Assembly: GCA_002305765.1 (NCBI GenBank)
Contig: DBQU01000075.1
Location: 4,558 to 68,557, forward strand
Source of the DNA: Deltaproteobacteria bacterium UBA1386
Lineage (GTDB): Bacteria > Desulfobacterota > Syntrophorhabdia > Syntrophorhabdales > Syntrophorhabdaceae
Length of the DNA: 64,000 nucleotides
Direction of reading: 5' to 3'
Below are positions 16,517 to 25,292 of this stretch, piece after piece. Below the pieces are notes generated by a model that saw nothing but the letters and a program-made list of their open reading frames with translations, searched no databases and was not told the DNA's origin. Numbering within the stretch: position 1 is the stretch's first letter; the number at the start of each line of letters is the position of its first letter. The translations under genes and the position numbers were made by a program.

Positions 16517-17825
16517 CCGTACGATGTCCCTGGCGAGGGACATGCTGTCGAACCTTTACCCCTACCGTGTCTACGGAAAGGTCAACCAGGTGGTTGGTCT
16601 TGTCATCGAGGGAAAGGGCCCCATCTCCTCCGTGGGTGATTCGGCCCTCATCTACCCGGTGGACAGCACGGTTCCCATCGATGCCGAGGTGGTCGGGTTC
16701 AAGGAAGGCAAGACCCTGCTGATGCCCCTCGGGGACTTAAGGGGCGTGGGCATAGGTTCGAGGATACTCTCCAGGAAGAAGACCGTCGATGTAGCCGCTG
16801 GAGAGGGACTCCTCGGCCGCGTCATCGATGGCCTGGGGAACCCCATGGACGGGAAGGGGCCCCTTAAGTGCACCGAGTCCGTGCCCATCTATCGCGAAAC
16901 GGTGAATCCCATGCGCAAGAAGCGCATCACCGAACCTCTCGACCTTGGCATACGCAGCATCAACGGGCTCCTGACGTGTGGAAAGGGACAGAGGATAGGA
17001 ATCTTCGCCGGCTCCGGCGTGGGCAAGAGCGTGCTTCTGGGGATGATCGCGCGCCATACCGAGGCGAACGTGAATGTTATCGGTCTCATCGGAGAGCGCG
17101 GCCGCGAGGTGAGGGAGTTCATCGAGCGCGACCTTGGTGACGGGATCAGGAACTCCGTCGTCGTCGTCGCGACATCGGACCAGCCTCCCCTCATACGGGT
17201 GAGGGGCGCTTTTCTCACCATAGCCCTCGCCGAGTACTTCCGGGACAGGGGGAACGATGTTCTCCTCCTCATGGACTCGCTGACGCGCTTCAGCATGGCG
17301 CAGCGCGAGATAGGCCTCGCCATCGGCGAGCCCCCGACGTCGAAGGGTTACACTCCGAGCGTGTTCTCGCTCCTGGCGAAGGTCCTCGAGAGGGCCGGCA
17401 ACGGAGAGGGGACCGGGACCATGACCGCGATATACACCGTCCTCGTGGAAGGCGACGATCTCGACGACCCAATCGCGGACTCGGCACGGTCCATCCTCGA
17501 CGGCCACGTGGTCCTTTCGCGAAAGCTCGCCGATGCCAACCATTACCCGCCTATCGATGTGCTGCGCAGCGTCTCGAGGCTCATGAAGGACATAAGCCCG
17601 AAGGACCAGACGGAGTACGCGAGCCGGATAGTAGAGATCCTCGCCGAGTTCGAGCGGGCGGAGGACCTCATCAACATCGGGGCCTACACGCCCGGGAACA
17701 ACCAGAAAGTGGACCACGCCATCTCCATGATAGACAAGGTAAGGACCTTTCTCCAGCAGGGCGTCGACGAACGCGTACCTTTGGAAGAGACGCTGAACAG
17801 TATGAAGATACTATTCTATGTCTAA
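16500..17825 (+). CDS. fliI: FliI, flagellum-specific export ATPase
   Basis: FliI is the F1-beta-like ATPase of the type III export apparatus. The 441-residue product contains Walker A IFAGSGVGKSVLLG (residues 168-181), GERGREVREF, the Walker B region DVLLLMDSLTRFSMAQREIG, and PPTSKGYTPSVFSLL. All catalytic elements are intact. The start overlaps fliH by 17 nt, which suggests translational coupling. Confidence 0.98.
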   Translation: MEDSIDRTMSLARDMLSNLYPYRVYGKVNQVVGLVIEGKGPISSVGDSALIYPVDSTVPIDAEVVGFKEGKTLLMPLGDLRGVGIGSRILSRKKTVDVAAGEGLLGRVIDGLGNPMDGKGPLKCTESVPIYRETVNPMRKKRITEPLDLGIRSINGLLTCGKGQRIGIFAGSGVGKSVLLGMIARHTEANVNVIGLIGERGREVREFIERDLGDGIRNSVVVVATSDQPPLIRVRGAFLTIALAEYFRDRGNDVLLLMDSLTRFSMAQREIGLAIGEPPTSKGYTPSVFSLLAKVLERAGNGEGTGTMTAIYTVLVEGDDLDDPIADSARSILDGHVVLSRKLADANHYPPIDVLRSVSRLMKDISPKDQTEYASRIVEILAEFERAEDLINIGAYTPGNNQKVDHAISMIDKVRTFLQQGVDERVPLEETLNSMKILFYV

Positions 17826-17830
17826 AGGCG

Positions 17831-17974
17831 GCTTGAATAGCTTGAATCGCTTGAATGGCTTAAAAACAGAGCAGCTCCGGGATCACGCCGGGGATATCAC
17901 CCCCCGACTCGAGGTCTCTGCCCTTGGTTCTCTAACCCTCAAGCGACTCAAGCTATTCAAGCGATTCAAGCCCC
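17831..17974. repeat. Inverted arrays of a GCTTGAATN nonamer between fliI and fliJ
   Basis: The left arm is GCTTGAATA, GCTTGAATC, GCTTGAATG, GCTTAAAAA. The right arm is CCCTCAAGC, GACTCAAGC, TATTCAAGC, GATTCAAGC. The spacer aligns over its whole length with the reverse complement of the spacer at 9530-9717. The element interrupts what would otherwise be a continuous fliI-fliJ junction. Confidence 0.85.
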
Positions 17975-18010
17975 TTATTTTTCCCTCAAGCGGTTTCGAC
18001 CGGGGTTAGG

Positions 18011-18439
18011 ATGGATCGCAAGCGCATAGACCGGATCATCGAGATCAAGGAGAAGCTCAAGAAGGACAAGGAGCGCGAGGTGGAGGAGACAACGGCGAAG
18101 ATGGCCGCCATCCGCGCCGAGATCAACGCCGTGGACGGCCAGATCGACGACAACTACGCGAAGCTCTCCGCCCGTTCCATCTCCGGCAATGACTTTGCCG
18201 TGATAAAGGACTACCTCGATTACCTGGACGTCCAGAAGTCGAGCCTCCTGGGCGAGAGGGCATCCATGCAGGAGACACTCGACCTCCTGCAGCACGAGCT
18301 CTACGAATACGCCCGGGAGCTCAAGATGCTCGGCAAGCTCCAGGACAAGATAGTAAGGGCCTTCAAGAAAACCGAGAACCGCCGCGAACAAAAACTCCTC
18401 GACGAAATGGCCTTAAGACTCGACGACAAAAGAATGTAA
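18011..18439 (+). CDS. fliJ: FliJ-like export chaperone
   Basis: FliJ is a small coiled-coil stalk protein of the export ATPase. The 142-residue product is almost entirely charged helix (IIEIKEKLKKDKEREVEETT; LLQHELYEYARELKMLGKL) with heptad spacing, as in FliJ. Similarity is only structural, and the assignment rests on length, the coiled coil and its place after fliI. The ATG at 18011 follows GGGGTTAGG. Confidence 0.83.
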   Translation: MDRKRIDRIIEIKEKLKKDKEREVEETTAKMAAIRAEINAVDGQIDDNYAKLSARSISGNDFAVIKDYLDYLDVQKSSLLGERASMQETLDLLQHELYEYARELKMLGKLQDKIVRAFKKTENRREQKLLDEMALRLDDKRM

Positions 18440-18542
18440 ACACACTTCACGCCCGTTTGTCACCCTGATCATGGGGTGAGAGCGGGAGGAGAGGCTCAAG
18501 AGCATTATCTCACGCCCGTTCGTCGCTTCGCTCCTCTCTCGA

Positions 18543-18927
18543 GTTCGCAGAGGTCGCAGAGAGAGACTAAAAGAGAGAAAAGATTGCCGCCGGATTTCGA
18601 AGCCTTCCAAAATCCGGCGGCCTTCTCGTCCCGCCGTGCCGGCGGGAGAGAAAGAAATAGTTCTTTTATCCTGAAAAAGTTATCCTCCCTCATCCCCCCT
18701 GTAGTCATAGGTCCTATAGGTCCTATATGTCCCATAGGTCCTATAACCATCCTCCAGCCCCCATACTACCGCACCCCCCCAGACTCCCATCCCTCCCCCA
18801 TCCCTCCCACCTGAGAAGAAAGACTCTTTTTTCCCTCCCGTCGCAGACGGGATGCAAAGACGGCCGGATTTTGGGAGGCTTCGAAATCCGGCCGAATCTT
18901 TTCTCTGCGTGCTCTGCGGACTTGAGC
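18543..18927. repeat. Long inverted repeat with GCAGAG nonamers
   Basis: The left arm (18543-18622) has GCAGAGGTC and GCAGAGAGA words, then AAAGATT, then CCGGATTTCGAAGCC and AAATCCGGCGGCC. The right arm (18860-18927) holds the reverse complement of all these in the same order, with CTCTGCG words at its outer end. About 240 nt separate the arms. The gap 18440-19118 between fliJ and fliK shows no convincing gene; its short open frames are made of repeat sequence. Two direct copies of TCACGCCCGTT also occur, at about 18449 and 18511. Confidence 0.75.
18706..18745. repeat. Nonamer array TATAGGTCC
   Basis: Four to five 9-nt words (ATAGGTCCT, ATAGGTCCT, ATATGTCCC, ATAGGTCCT) lie between the arms of the larger inverted repeat. 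The same word is used at about 4869-4930. Confidence 0.7.
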
Positions 18928-18990
18928 GAAGCGGGCGAGAGGCAAGTCTTTATCTGTTTGTTGTGGTGCGCGCCGGGGTGCTTTCTTGTA

Positions 18991-19023
18991 GGAAATTATT
19001 TCCTCTTCGTGGAAATTATTTCC
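18991..19023 (+). promoter_or_regulatory. Paired palindromes, candidate enhancer for the fliK promoter
   Basis: GGAAATTATTTCC occurs twice, at 18991-19003 and 19011-19023. The 20-bp centre-to-centre distance is about two helical turns. The pair lies 70-100 bp upstream of a sigma-54-like site, the usual distance for NtrC-type activator binding. No copy was seen at the other sigma-54 promoters in the window, so the bound protein is unknown. Confidence 0.45.
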
Positions 19024-19089
19024 CCGGGCACAAGGGCGGCCGTGGGCGGAGGGTGTTTGTAAGAGCTGGAAATCATTAATGAGGCCTTT

Positions 19090-19106
19090 GTGGCATGGAA
19101 TTTGTT
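19090..19106 (+). promoter_or_regulatory. Sigma-54-like promoter of fliK-flgD-flgE
   Basis: TGGCATGGAATTTGTT has a strong -24 box and correct spacing, but GT instead of GC at -12. Transcription would begin near 19117, 2 nt before the fliK ATG at 19119. That is the same geometry as at 9726-9755. Confidence 0.5.
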
Positions 19107-19118
19107 TTAGGGGTGGGC

Positions 19119-20534
19119 ATGGAAAATCAGTTTTTTAATTGCCTGTTTACGGATCTGAAGGGACTGGGGAAGCAGCTCTTTCCCCGGGCTCGAGCGGGGA
19201 CGTCGGGTGAAGGTGAGGCGAATGCCTTCTTCGATATCCTTTCGCAGAAGATGGGCGGAAACGTGAACCTGTTGTTGTCCTCGATGGCCGCGGGCCTATC
19301 TGCGGACGACGGCAAGGCCGCAGGCGGCGAAGGGTCGGACACCTCCCGTTGCCCTGTCGCAGCGAGCCTGGATCCGGAGGAGATCCCGGTCCTTGTTTCC
19401 TCCCTCATTTCAGCGATGGGACAACCCGCTGTTACGGACAACGTGTCGGATATGAGCGAGGCCGACCGCGAGGCCATCACGGAGTTTCTCGAGGGTATCC
19501 TCCAGATCCTCTCCGGCGGTGACGAGGTGGAACTGACCAGCGCCGACGTGATGAAGAGCGACGCTTTCGAAGGCGGTGGAAAGAGTGAGGAGAAGGACAT
19601 AAAAGGAGCACAGGACCTCATGAACTGTGTCGCGGCGGTCCTTTCCCGGCTCTCGGCATTGACGCGGGAGGTGGATGGCATGGACACTGTCGCCACCGGG
19701 CAGGACGGACTCCCCGTCGAAAGGGATCCGGGCCCGGCTGTGAAGGTCGAAAGGCCGGACCCTTCGATGATGAAGACGGAAGTCCAGAATACGGTGCCTC
19801 AGACTGCCCTTTCCGAGGACAACGAGGAAGCCGGGTTCGTGGTCGAGATCGTGAAGGCCGCAAAGAAGGCGTCCGTGACGGACCCGTCAATGAAGAAGGA
19901 GATGGAAACACAGCCTTCGGCGCCGGTGTCGGACACCCCCGACGCAGGAAAGAGGGACGTTACCGTCCTCGCGGCACGCACATCGGAAGTCCATGAGGAT
20001 GCCGGGGAGCCTGAGAAGATCGTGATACGCGTCAAGGAGACCATGGAAGCCGGGATGGGGGAAGATCAGGACGGCGGCGACAACTCCGTCATGCAGCACA
20101 ACGACGTCTCCAGACAAAGCACACATCAGGCGACGGGTGAAACGAAGGGTGCGGCGAGGAACGATTTCAGCTCGATGATGGTGGAAAAGATAGAGAAGCT
20201 CACGGAGCACTTTGCCGGCAGGAACATGAACATGGACATGACGGTCAGGCTGAAGATCGGTGACAACGAAACGGTCCTCGTGGGTCTGAAGGACGAGGGG
20301 TCGTCGATCACGGTAGAGGTCAGGGGTGCGAGCGAAAGCACAATGAACTTTCTCCAGTCCCAGAAGGACGACATAGCGCGGACCCTGGAGGGCAAGAACA
20401 TCCAGACAACGATCCACGTCGATATCGACCAGGACGCTGAGGAAAGAAGGCAGCAGAAACAGCACAGGGACGCCGGACAGAACGAGACGGCGGAACAGCA
20501 GGACTTCGGTTCCTTCTTCGAAGCCCTGGCATAA
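19119..20534 (+). CDS. fliK: FliK-like flagellar hook-length control protein
   Basis: FliK measures hook length and switches export specificity. The 471-residue product has a long, low-complexity, charged N-terminal and central region and a compact C-terminal domain of about residues 345-445. The latter has the FliK signature of paired strands and helix (MTVRLKIGDNETVLVGLKDE; GASESTMNFLQSQKDDIARTL) and a Gln-rich end. Its place before flgD and flgE fits. The ATG at 19119 follows AGGGG. An in-frame ATG at 19095 lies inside the sigma-54-like site and is less likely. Confidence 0.85.
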   Translation: MENQFFNCLFTDLKGLGKQLFPRARAGTSGEGEANAFFDILSQKMGGNVNLLLSSMAAGLSADDGKAAGGEGSDTSRCPVAASLDPEEIPVLVSSLISAMGQPAVTDNVSDMSEADREAITEFLEGILQILSGGDEVELTSADVMKSDAFEGGGKSEEKDIKGAQDLMNCVAAVLSRLSALTREVDGMDTVATGQDGLPVERDPGPAVKVERPDPSMMKTEVQNTVPQTALSEDNEEAGFVVEIVKAAKKASVTDPSMKKEMETQPSAPVSDTPDAGKRDVTVLAARTSEVHEDAGEPEKIVIRVKETMEAGMGEDQDGGDNSVMQHNDVSRQSTHQATGETKGAARNDFSSMMVEKIEKLTEHFAGRNMNMDMTVRLKIGDNETVLVGLKDEGSSITVEVRGASESTMNFLQSQKDDIARTLEGKNIQTTIHVDIDQDAEERRQQKQHRDAGQNETAEQQDFGSFFEALA

Positions 20535-20543
20535 GGAGGCACC

Positions 20544-21161
20544 ATGTCGGTTACGAGCGTCACAAACACACTTGATACGACGGGAACAACGTCATCGTCG
20601 GGGTCCACGACGACCACCGAGCTTCTCAATACCGATGCCTTCATGAACCTTCTCGTGACCCAGCTCAAGTACCAGGACCCCCTGGACCCGATGGAAACGA
20701 ACGAGTTCATGAGCCAGCTGGCGCAGCTGACCCAGGTCGAAAGACTCCAGAACATATATGATTCCCTTACCGATCTGGAGACGACCATAGAGACGGGCAA
20801 TCTTCTCGACATGATCGGAAAGAAGATCGCGGTGGACGGCAACACGCTCTCGCAGGGCGACGAGATCGAGACAGCGCCGGCATCGGACTACGATTCGGTG
20901 GTCTTTACGATTACGAACGTCAACACCGGTGTGGAGGAAACTGTTACCAGGAGCAAAGGCGAGTCACTCATCTACACCAATGAGGGTGCCGACCCGGTGA
21001 CCGTGACGGCCTACGCCTTGAAGGACGGTTCCAAGGTCGACTGTGCCACCGCGACGTACCGGGTCATCGCCGGAGTGAGAAGCACGGGCAGCACGGTCGT
21101 CCTTGTTGCAGGCAACGGGGACGAATACTACGCCAGCTCGGTTACAACGATAAAGAACTAA
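20544..21161 (+). CDS. flgD: FlgD, hook-capping scaffold
   Basis: FlgD caps the growing hook. The 205-residue product has a Ser/Thr-rich N-terminus, then the family signature FMNLLVTQLKYQDPLDPMET at about residues 33-52 and NEFMSQLAQLTQVERLQNI. A C-terminal FlgD_ig-like segment follows. A GGAGG ribosome site precedes the ATG. It is located directly before flgE. Confidence 0.97.
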   Translation: MSVTSVTNTLDTTGTTSSSGSTTTTELLNTDAFMNLLVTQLKYQDPLDPMETNEFMSQLAQLTQVERLQNIYDSLTDLETTIETGNLLDMIGKKIAVDGNTLSQGDEIETAPASDYDSVVFTITNVNTGVEETVTRSKGESLIYTNEGADPVTVTAYALKDGSKVDCATATYRVIAGVRSTGSTVVLVAGNGDEYYASSVTTIKN

Positions 21162-21177
21162 AGAGGAGGCATCTACC

Positions 21178-22770
21178 ATGTTAAGCTCATTCTTTTCAGG
21201 CATCAGCGGTCTCATAGCGAACAGCCAATCCATCAACGTTGTGGGTAATAATATCGCGAACGTCAACACCGTCGGGTTCAAGGGGAGCAGGGCGACCTTC
21301 GAGGACGTCCTGTACCAGTCGATCAGCGGCACCTCCGGCTCCAGTCAGGTCGGAAGGGGCACGGCGTTGAGTTCCGTCGACACGTCCTTCGGCCAGGGCA
21401 GCTTCGAGAGCACGAGCGAATCCACGGACCTCGCCATCGGCGGCAAGGGGTTCTTCATCGTCCGGTCCCAGGAGAGTCAGACCAACTATTATACCAGGGC
21501 GGGACAGTTCCGTTTTGACGCGGACGGCTGCATGACGAACCCGGCGGGCGACATTCTCCAGGGAAGGCAGATAGACCGGACAACGAACGCCCCCTACGGC
21601 GTCGACACCGACATCATCATATCCCAGGCACCGAGCGAACCGAGGGCCACCGAATTCATAGGGATGTGCGTGAACCTTCAGTCTGACGCCGATGTGGCGG
21701 GCACCCTCGGAAGCTTGAGCGGCGTGGCGAATGGAAGCGTCACCAGCGTGGGCCTGAGCGAGGGCAAGTATCCGAGGGTCGGCGACTACACGATATCCTA
21801 TGCCGCGGGCACCAGCACGCTGACGGTGCAGGTGGCGCACAGGGATCCCACCGGCGCCCTCACGGGGACCACGTCCACGTATTCCGCGGTCGTTGCCGCG
21901 GGCACGACGTATACCAACTTCGCAAGCTCCGGGCTTGACATAACAACAGACTCCGCCATGGTCGACACAGCGTCGAGGACGATATCCTTCTCGGGCTTCT
22001 CCACGGACTACGTGAGCGCGACACGCAACCCGACGACGACATCCAACTACTCGTCATCGGTCACCGCTTACGATTCCCTCGGTCAGCCCCATGTCGTCAC
22101 GGTCTACTTCCGCAAAGCCTACGAGACGACAACCCCGCAGACAAGCGTCTGGGAATGGATGGCCCACCTCGACGCCGCCGATTCGGCGACGGGTGCCAAT
22201 GACCTTGCCGGCTGGGGCACGCTCATCTTCAACAATAACGGTGCATTGACCTCCGGCGGCGACGCGACAAGTGTTTCCTTCGACTTCTCCCAGGGGGCCA
22301 ACCCCGCGCAGGCGATCGACCTCGTCTTCGGTTCCGGCTCGGGAGGCGGCACGACCACCCAGTACCCCATAGCCTCGACGACGAACTTCCAGACCCAGGA
22401 TGGTTATCCCCCGGGTGTCCTCCAGAACGTGACGGTCAGCGCCGAGGGCATCATCTCGGGCCACTACTCCAACGGCCAGATCCTGAACCTCTATCAGATC
22501 ACGCTGGCAAACTTCAACAACCCCAATGGCCTGACGAAGGAAGGCAGCAACCTCTATTCGGAGACCATAGAGTCCGGCGTTGCCTACACCAACGCGCCGG
22601 GCGAGGGCGGCCTCGGCAAGATCAGCGCCAACTCCCTCGAACAGTCGAACGTGGACCTCGCGACGGAGTTCGTCAAGATGATCATCGCCCAAAGAGGGTA
22701 CCAGGCGAACTCCCGCGTCATCACGACAACGGACGAGGTGCTGCAGGAACTCATGAATATCAAACGGTAA
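21178..22770 (+). CDS. flgE: FlgE, flagellar hook protein
   Basis: FlgE polymerises into the hook. The 530-residue protein has the N-terminal rod-hook motif NVVGNNIANVNTVGFKGSRA, the ADLAIGGKGFF-type segment (TDLAIGGKGFFIVR), a Thr/Ser/Gly-rich middle and the C-terminal EQSNVDLATEFVKMIIAQRG motif followed by YQANSRVITTTDEVL. It is somewhat longer than the enteric protein (about 400), common for deltaproteobacterial hooks. A strong terminator follows. Confidence 0.97.
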   Translation: MLSSFFSGISGLIANSQSINVVGNNIANVNTVGFKGSRATFEDVLYQSISGTSGSSQVGRGTALSSVDTSFGQGSFESTSESTDLAIGGKGFFIVRSQESQTNYYTRAGQFRFDADGCMTNPAGDILQGRQIDRTTNAPYGVDTDIIISQAPSEPRATEFIGMCVNLQSDADVAGTLGSLSGVANGSVTSVGLSEGKYPRVGDYTISYAAGTSTLTVQVAHRDPTGALTGTTSTYSAVVAAGTTYTNFASSGLDITTDSAMVDTASRTISFSGFSTDYVSATRNPTTTSNYSSSVTAYDSLGQPHVVTVYFRKAYETTTPQTSVWEWMAHLDAADSATGANDLAGWGTLIFNNNGALTSGGDATSVSFDFSQGANPAQAIDLVFGSGSGGGTTTQYPIASTTNFQTQDGYPPGVLQNVTVSAEGIISGHYSNGQILNLYQITLANFNNPNGLTKEGSNLYSETIESGVAYTNAPGEGGLGKISANSLEQSNVDLATEFVKMIIAQRGYQANSRVITTTDEVLQELMNIKR

Positions 22771-22777
22771 TACAGCG

Positions 22778-22830
22778 TTAAGCCAAAGACGGGGGTCGGG
22801 AAACCGACCCCCGTCTTTGGCTTAAGTTTT
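22778..22830 (+). terminator. Strong intrinsic terminator after flgE
   Basis: A perfect 22-bp stem (TTAAGCCAAAGACGGGGGTCGG and its complement) closes on a GAAA tetraloop and is followed by GTTTTA. It ends the fliK-flgD-flgE transcript. Confidence 0.9.
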
Positions 22831-22954
22831 ACGTTATTAAGTTTCAAGTAAAAAACCCTGCCGCCTGGCGGCCTTAAACGGCCCGGCCCCGCGGTCTGGT
22901 CCCATACAAGCCTTGTCAGTTATAGCTTAAAACTTAAAACCTAAAACTTAACAC
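22827..22954. repeat. Inverted arrays of a TTTTAAG-type heptamer after flgE
   Basis: The left arm has TTTTACG, TTATTAA, GTTTCAA. The right arm has GCTTAAA, ACTTAAA, ACCTAAA, ACTTAAC. The spacer is GC-rich. This is the partner of the element at 1682-1820, with which it shares the right end and the CCGTCTC that follows. Confidence 0.75.
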
Positions 22955-23042
22955 CGTCTCTCTGTCAATTCCCTGACGCGATTTCGACGTCATCGGACCT
23001 ATCAAGGCGCCTTTCCCCTTTAGTTTCAAATAGGTGTGCTAT

Positions 23043-23058
23043 TGGCACACTTATTGCT
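23043..23058 (+). promoter_or_regulatory. Sigma-54 promoter of the fliL-flhA operon
   Basis: TGGCACACTTATTGCT is a near-perfect sigma-54 site. A palindrome GTGTGC-N5-GCACAC (23034-23050) overlaps its -24 box and could be an operator. Transcription would start near 23069, just before the AAGGAG of fliL. Confidence 0.85.
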
Positions 23059-23084
23059 TCTTCGTCTGGCCAAGGAGAATCCTT

Positions 23085-23618
23085 ATGGCCGAAGAAAGAA
23101 GAGAAGCCGCGGACGTCGCGGAAATGGAGCAAATGGAAGGGCAGGAAAGGCCAGCGGCGAAGAAGGGGAAGTTCAAGCTCATCCTCATCGTTGTCTTCGT
23201 TCTTATCATCGCAGGAGGTACCGGCGGCTACTTCGTTTTCGGAAAGAAGATAATGGCGAAATACCTCGGCAAGCAGCCGGGTTCCGCTGAAGCGGCCGCT
23301 GTGAAGAAAGAGGTCGTGGGGCCCATCCTCCAGCTTGACCCCTTCGTTTTCAACCTGACGGGGAACCAGTCCCGATACGCCAAGGTGTCTCTGGGTATCG
23401 AGGTCAAGGACGTCAAGGCCATGGAAGAGGCAAAGAAGATGATACCCGTCATCCGTGACAGGATACTCTCCATATTCGGCACGAAGGCGGCGGAGGTTCT
23501 GATGGACGTCAACCAGAGGGATACCATCAAAAAAGAGGTCCATGCCAGCCTGAAGACGGTGTTCCCCGGGGAAGACGGGCTGAAGGCCGTGTATATCACG
23601 GACATCATAATCCAGTGA
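23085..23618 (+). CDS. fliL: FliL, stator-associated flagellar membrane protein
   Basis: FliL surrounds the stator and supports torque. The 177-residue product has an acidic cytoplasmic tail, one membrane segment at about residues 31-52, and a periplasmic domain with LDPFVFNLTGNQSRYAKVSL and RDRILSIFGTKAAEVL typical of the family. ATG 23085 follows CCAAGGAG. An upstream in-frame start at 23034 is ruled out because it lies within the sigma-54 promoter. Confidence 0.94.
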   Translation: MAEERREAADVAEMEQMEGQERPAAKKGKFKLILIVVFVLIIAGGTGGYFVFGKKIMAKYLGKQPGSAEAAAVKKEVVGPILQLDPFVFNLTGNQSRYAKVSLGIEVKDVKAMEEAKKMIPVIRDRILSIFGTKAAEVLMDVNQRDTIKKEVHASLKTVFPGEDGLKAVYITDIIIQ

Positions 23619-23625
23619 GGTGCTG

Positions 23626-24615
23626 ATGGACCAGGTCCTTTCACAGGCTGAGATCGATGCGTTGCTTGGAGGCATATCGGACGGCGAGATCCTGACGGAG
23701 AGCGCGGTCCTCGAGGAGCCGCAGGAGGAAACCGTTGAAAAGCAGGTAACGGATTTCGATTTCATCCGTTTCACCAAGGGCAAGAAGGAGAGACTGCCCG
23801 CGCTGGAATTCATATACGACAGGTTCTCGAAGTCCTTTCGCTCGGCCCTCTCCCTGTTCATGGAACGGGAGGTCGAGGTGGGTCCCGCGCCGGCGCAGTA
23901 CGTGGAATACAACGAGTTCATAAAGACGCTTCCCCTGCCGACGAACATGAACATCGTCGTCACGGAGAACCTCAACGGGTTCTTCATCGTCATCTTCGAT
24001 GCCAAGCTGATCTTCTCCGTTCTGGAGACCGTATTCGGGAGCGCCACGATATCGCCCGCGAGGATAGAAGGCAGGGAGTTCACGAAGATCGAGTTCAACG
24101 TCATACGAAAGCTCATCGACCTCGTTTCCGTCGAGATGGAGAAGGCCTGGGAGCCCGTCTACGCGATACACTGCAAGTACTCCCGTTCCGAGATCAACCC
24201 CAATTACATCACCATGGTGGCCAAGGAGGAAACGGTGAACCTCAATGAGTTCACCATCGAGATCGGGGACATCGCGAGCTGGATGAAGATCTGCATGCCC
24301 TACGGCGTTCTGGAAAGCATAAAGGGCTATCTCGTCTCCACTCCGTCCCGCGAGGATATGGAAATGCGTGAGAAATGGATGGCAAAGATGCGCGATCGCA
24401 TCATGGACGTGCCCGTCGAAGCGCGGGCCATACTGGGAAGGAAGAAGATGTCCCTCCACGAATTCGCGTCGCTCGGAGCGGGGAATGTCGTTATGGTCGA
24501 TCGTTACGTCGACGACGCGATCGATGTCGAGATACACAAAAAGACGAAGTTCCGTGGAAAGATGGGTGTCTACAAGGGCAGCAAGGCGGTGAGGGTCGAT
24601 GAGATCATTCAGTGA
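23626..24615 (+). CDS. fliM: FliM, flagellar motor switch protein
   Basis: FliM forms the C ring and binds phospho-CheY. The N-terminus MDQVLSQAEIDALLGG is the conserved CheY-docking peptide. The CheC-like middle domain (about 45-230) and the SpoA-type C-terminal domain (about 250-329, with VPVEARAILGRKKMSLHEF) follow. The ATG at 23626 with AGGTG upstream is preferred over the GTG at 23620. It lies 7 nt after fliL. Confidence 0.97.
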   Translation: MDQVLSQAEIDALLGGISDGEILTESAVLEEPQEETVEKQVTDFDFIRFTKGKKERLPALEFIYDRFSKSFRSALSLFMEREVEVGPAPAQYVEYNEFIKTLPLPTNMNIVVTENLNGFFIVIFDAKLIFSVLETVFGSATISPARIEGREFTKIEFNVIRKLIDLVSVEMEKAWEPVYAIHCKYSRSEINPNYITMVAKEETVNLNEFTIEIGDIASWMKICMPYGVLESIKGYLVSTPSREDMEMREKWMAKMRDRIMDVPVEARAILGRKKMSLHEFASLGAGNVVMVDRYVDDAIDVEIHKKTKFRGKMGVYKGSKAVRVDEIIQ

Positions 24616-24681
24616 GAGCGGCAGGCGGGACACGACCGACGGTCCGCAACCCTTAGGGGGAGCGAGGGCCGGGGAGGAACA

Positions 24682-25017
24682 ATGGAAGATCTTTTGAATG
24701 AAGCAGCCGTGAATGAAGCACCCGCTGTCAGTACCAACGGCGGCACAAAGAAGTTCGAGATGAACATCGACAGTCTTCTCGATATCTCCGTGGACATCTC
24801 CGTCGAGATAGGCAGGACGAAGCTTACCATAGGCGAACTGCTCGCCCTCTCCAAGGGCTCCATCATCGAGCTCAACAAGATAGCCGGCGAGTCTGTCGAT
24901 ATCTACGTCAACGACAAGCTTCTCGGCAAGGGCGAGATAGTTCTCGTGAACGAGCGCCTCGGAGTGAGGATTATGGAGATCCTTACCCCCAAGGAACGCG
25001 TCCAGGAGCTTGGCTGA
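24682..25017 (+). CDS. fliN: FliN, flagellar motor switch protein
   Basis: FliN forms the base of the C ring. The 111-residue product has a variable N-terminus and a SpoA domain with LLDISVDISVEIGRTKLTIG, LLALSKGSIIELNK and GEIVLVNERLGVRI, all diagnostic. It is separated from fliM by 66 nt and shares one base with the next start codon. Confidence 0.97.
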   Translation: MEDLLNEAAVNEAPAVSTNGGTKKFEMNIDSLLDISVDISVEIGRTKLTIGELLALSKGSIIELNKIAGESVDIYVNDKLLGKGEIVLVNERLGVRIMEILTPKERVQELG

Positions 25018-25292
25018 TGGACACGTATCTCGGCATAATCAAGGTCATCTTCATCATGGCGGGGATGATCGCCGGCATCTACCTCCTGTCGAGGTACGCC
25101 GGAAAACTGAACCTCAGGTTGAGGCCGAAGGGAGCGGCCAATTACGGCCTCAGAAAAGTGGACACCATCTACCTCGCGCCGAGGAAGTTCATATCCGTTG
25201 TCGAGGTCAGGGACTATGTGCTCGTCGTCGCCTCAGGTGACAAGGAGATGTCGCTCCTGGCGAAGTGGCGCAAGCAGGGAGATAATTCGTGA
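25017..25292 (+). CDS. fliO: FliO, export-gate assembly protein
   Basis: FliO helps FliP assemble. The 91-residue product has one membrane segment (residues about 8-25) followed by a small cytoplasmic domain with the FliO pattern RKVDTIYLAPRKFISVVEV, then DYVLVVASGDKEMSLL. The family is poorly conserved, but position between fliN and fliP and the motif agree. Confidence 0.9.
   Translation: MDTYLGIIKVIFIMAGMIAGIYLLSRYAGKLNLRLRPKGAANYGLRKVDTIYLAPRKFISVVEVRDYVLVVASGDKEMSLLAKWRKQGDNS

Noticed and set aside
14618..16543. A 641-codon open frame on the minus strand
   Set aside because: Antisense to fliF, fliG and fliH; Ser/Arg-rich shadow composition.
18440..19118. Short open frames in the fliJ-fliK gap
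   Set aside because: They consist largely of the repeat arms and nonamer words; no ribosome site or protein-like composition.
23034..23084. N-terminal extension of FliL from an upstream Met
   Set aside because: The segment is the sigma-54 promoter and would lie before the transcription start.
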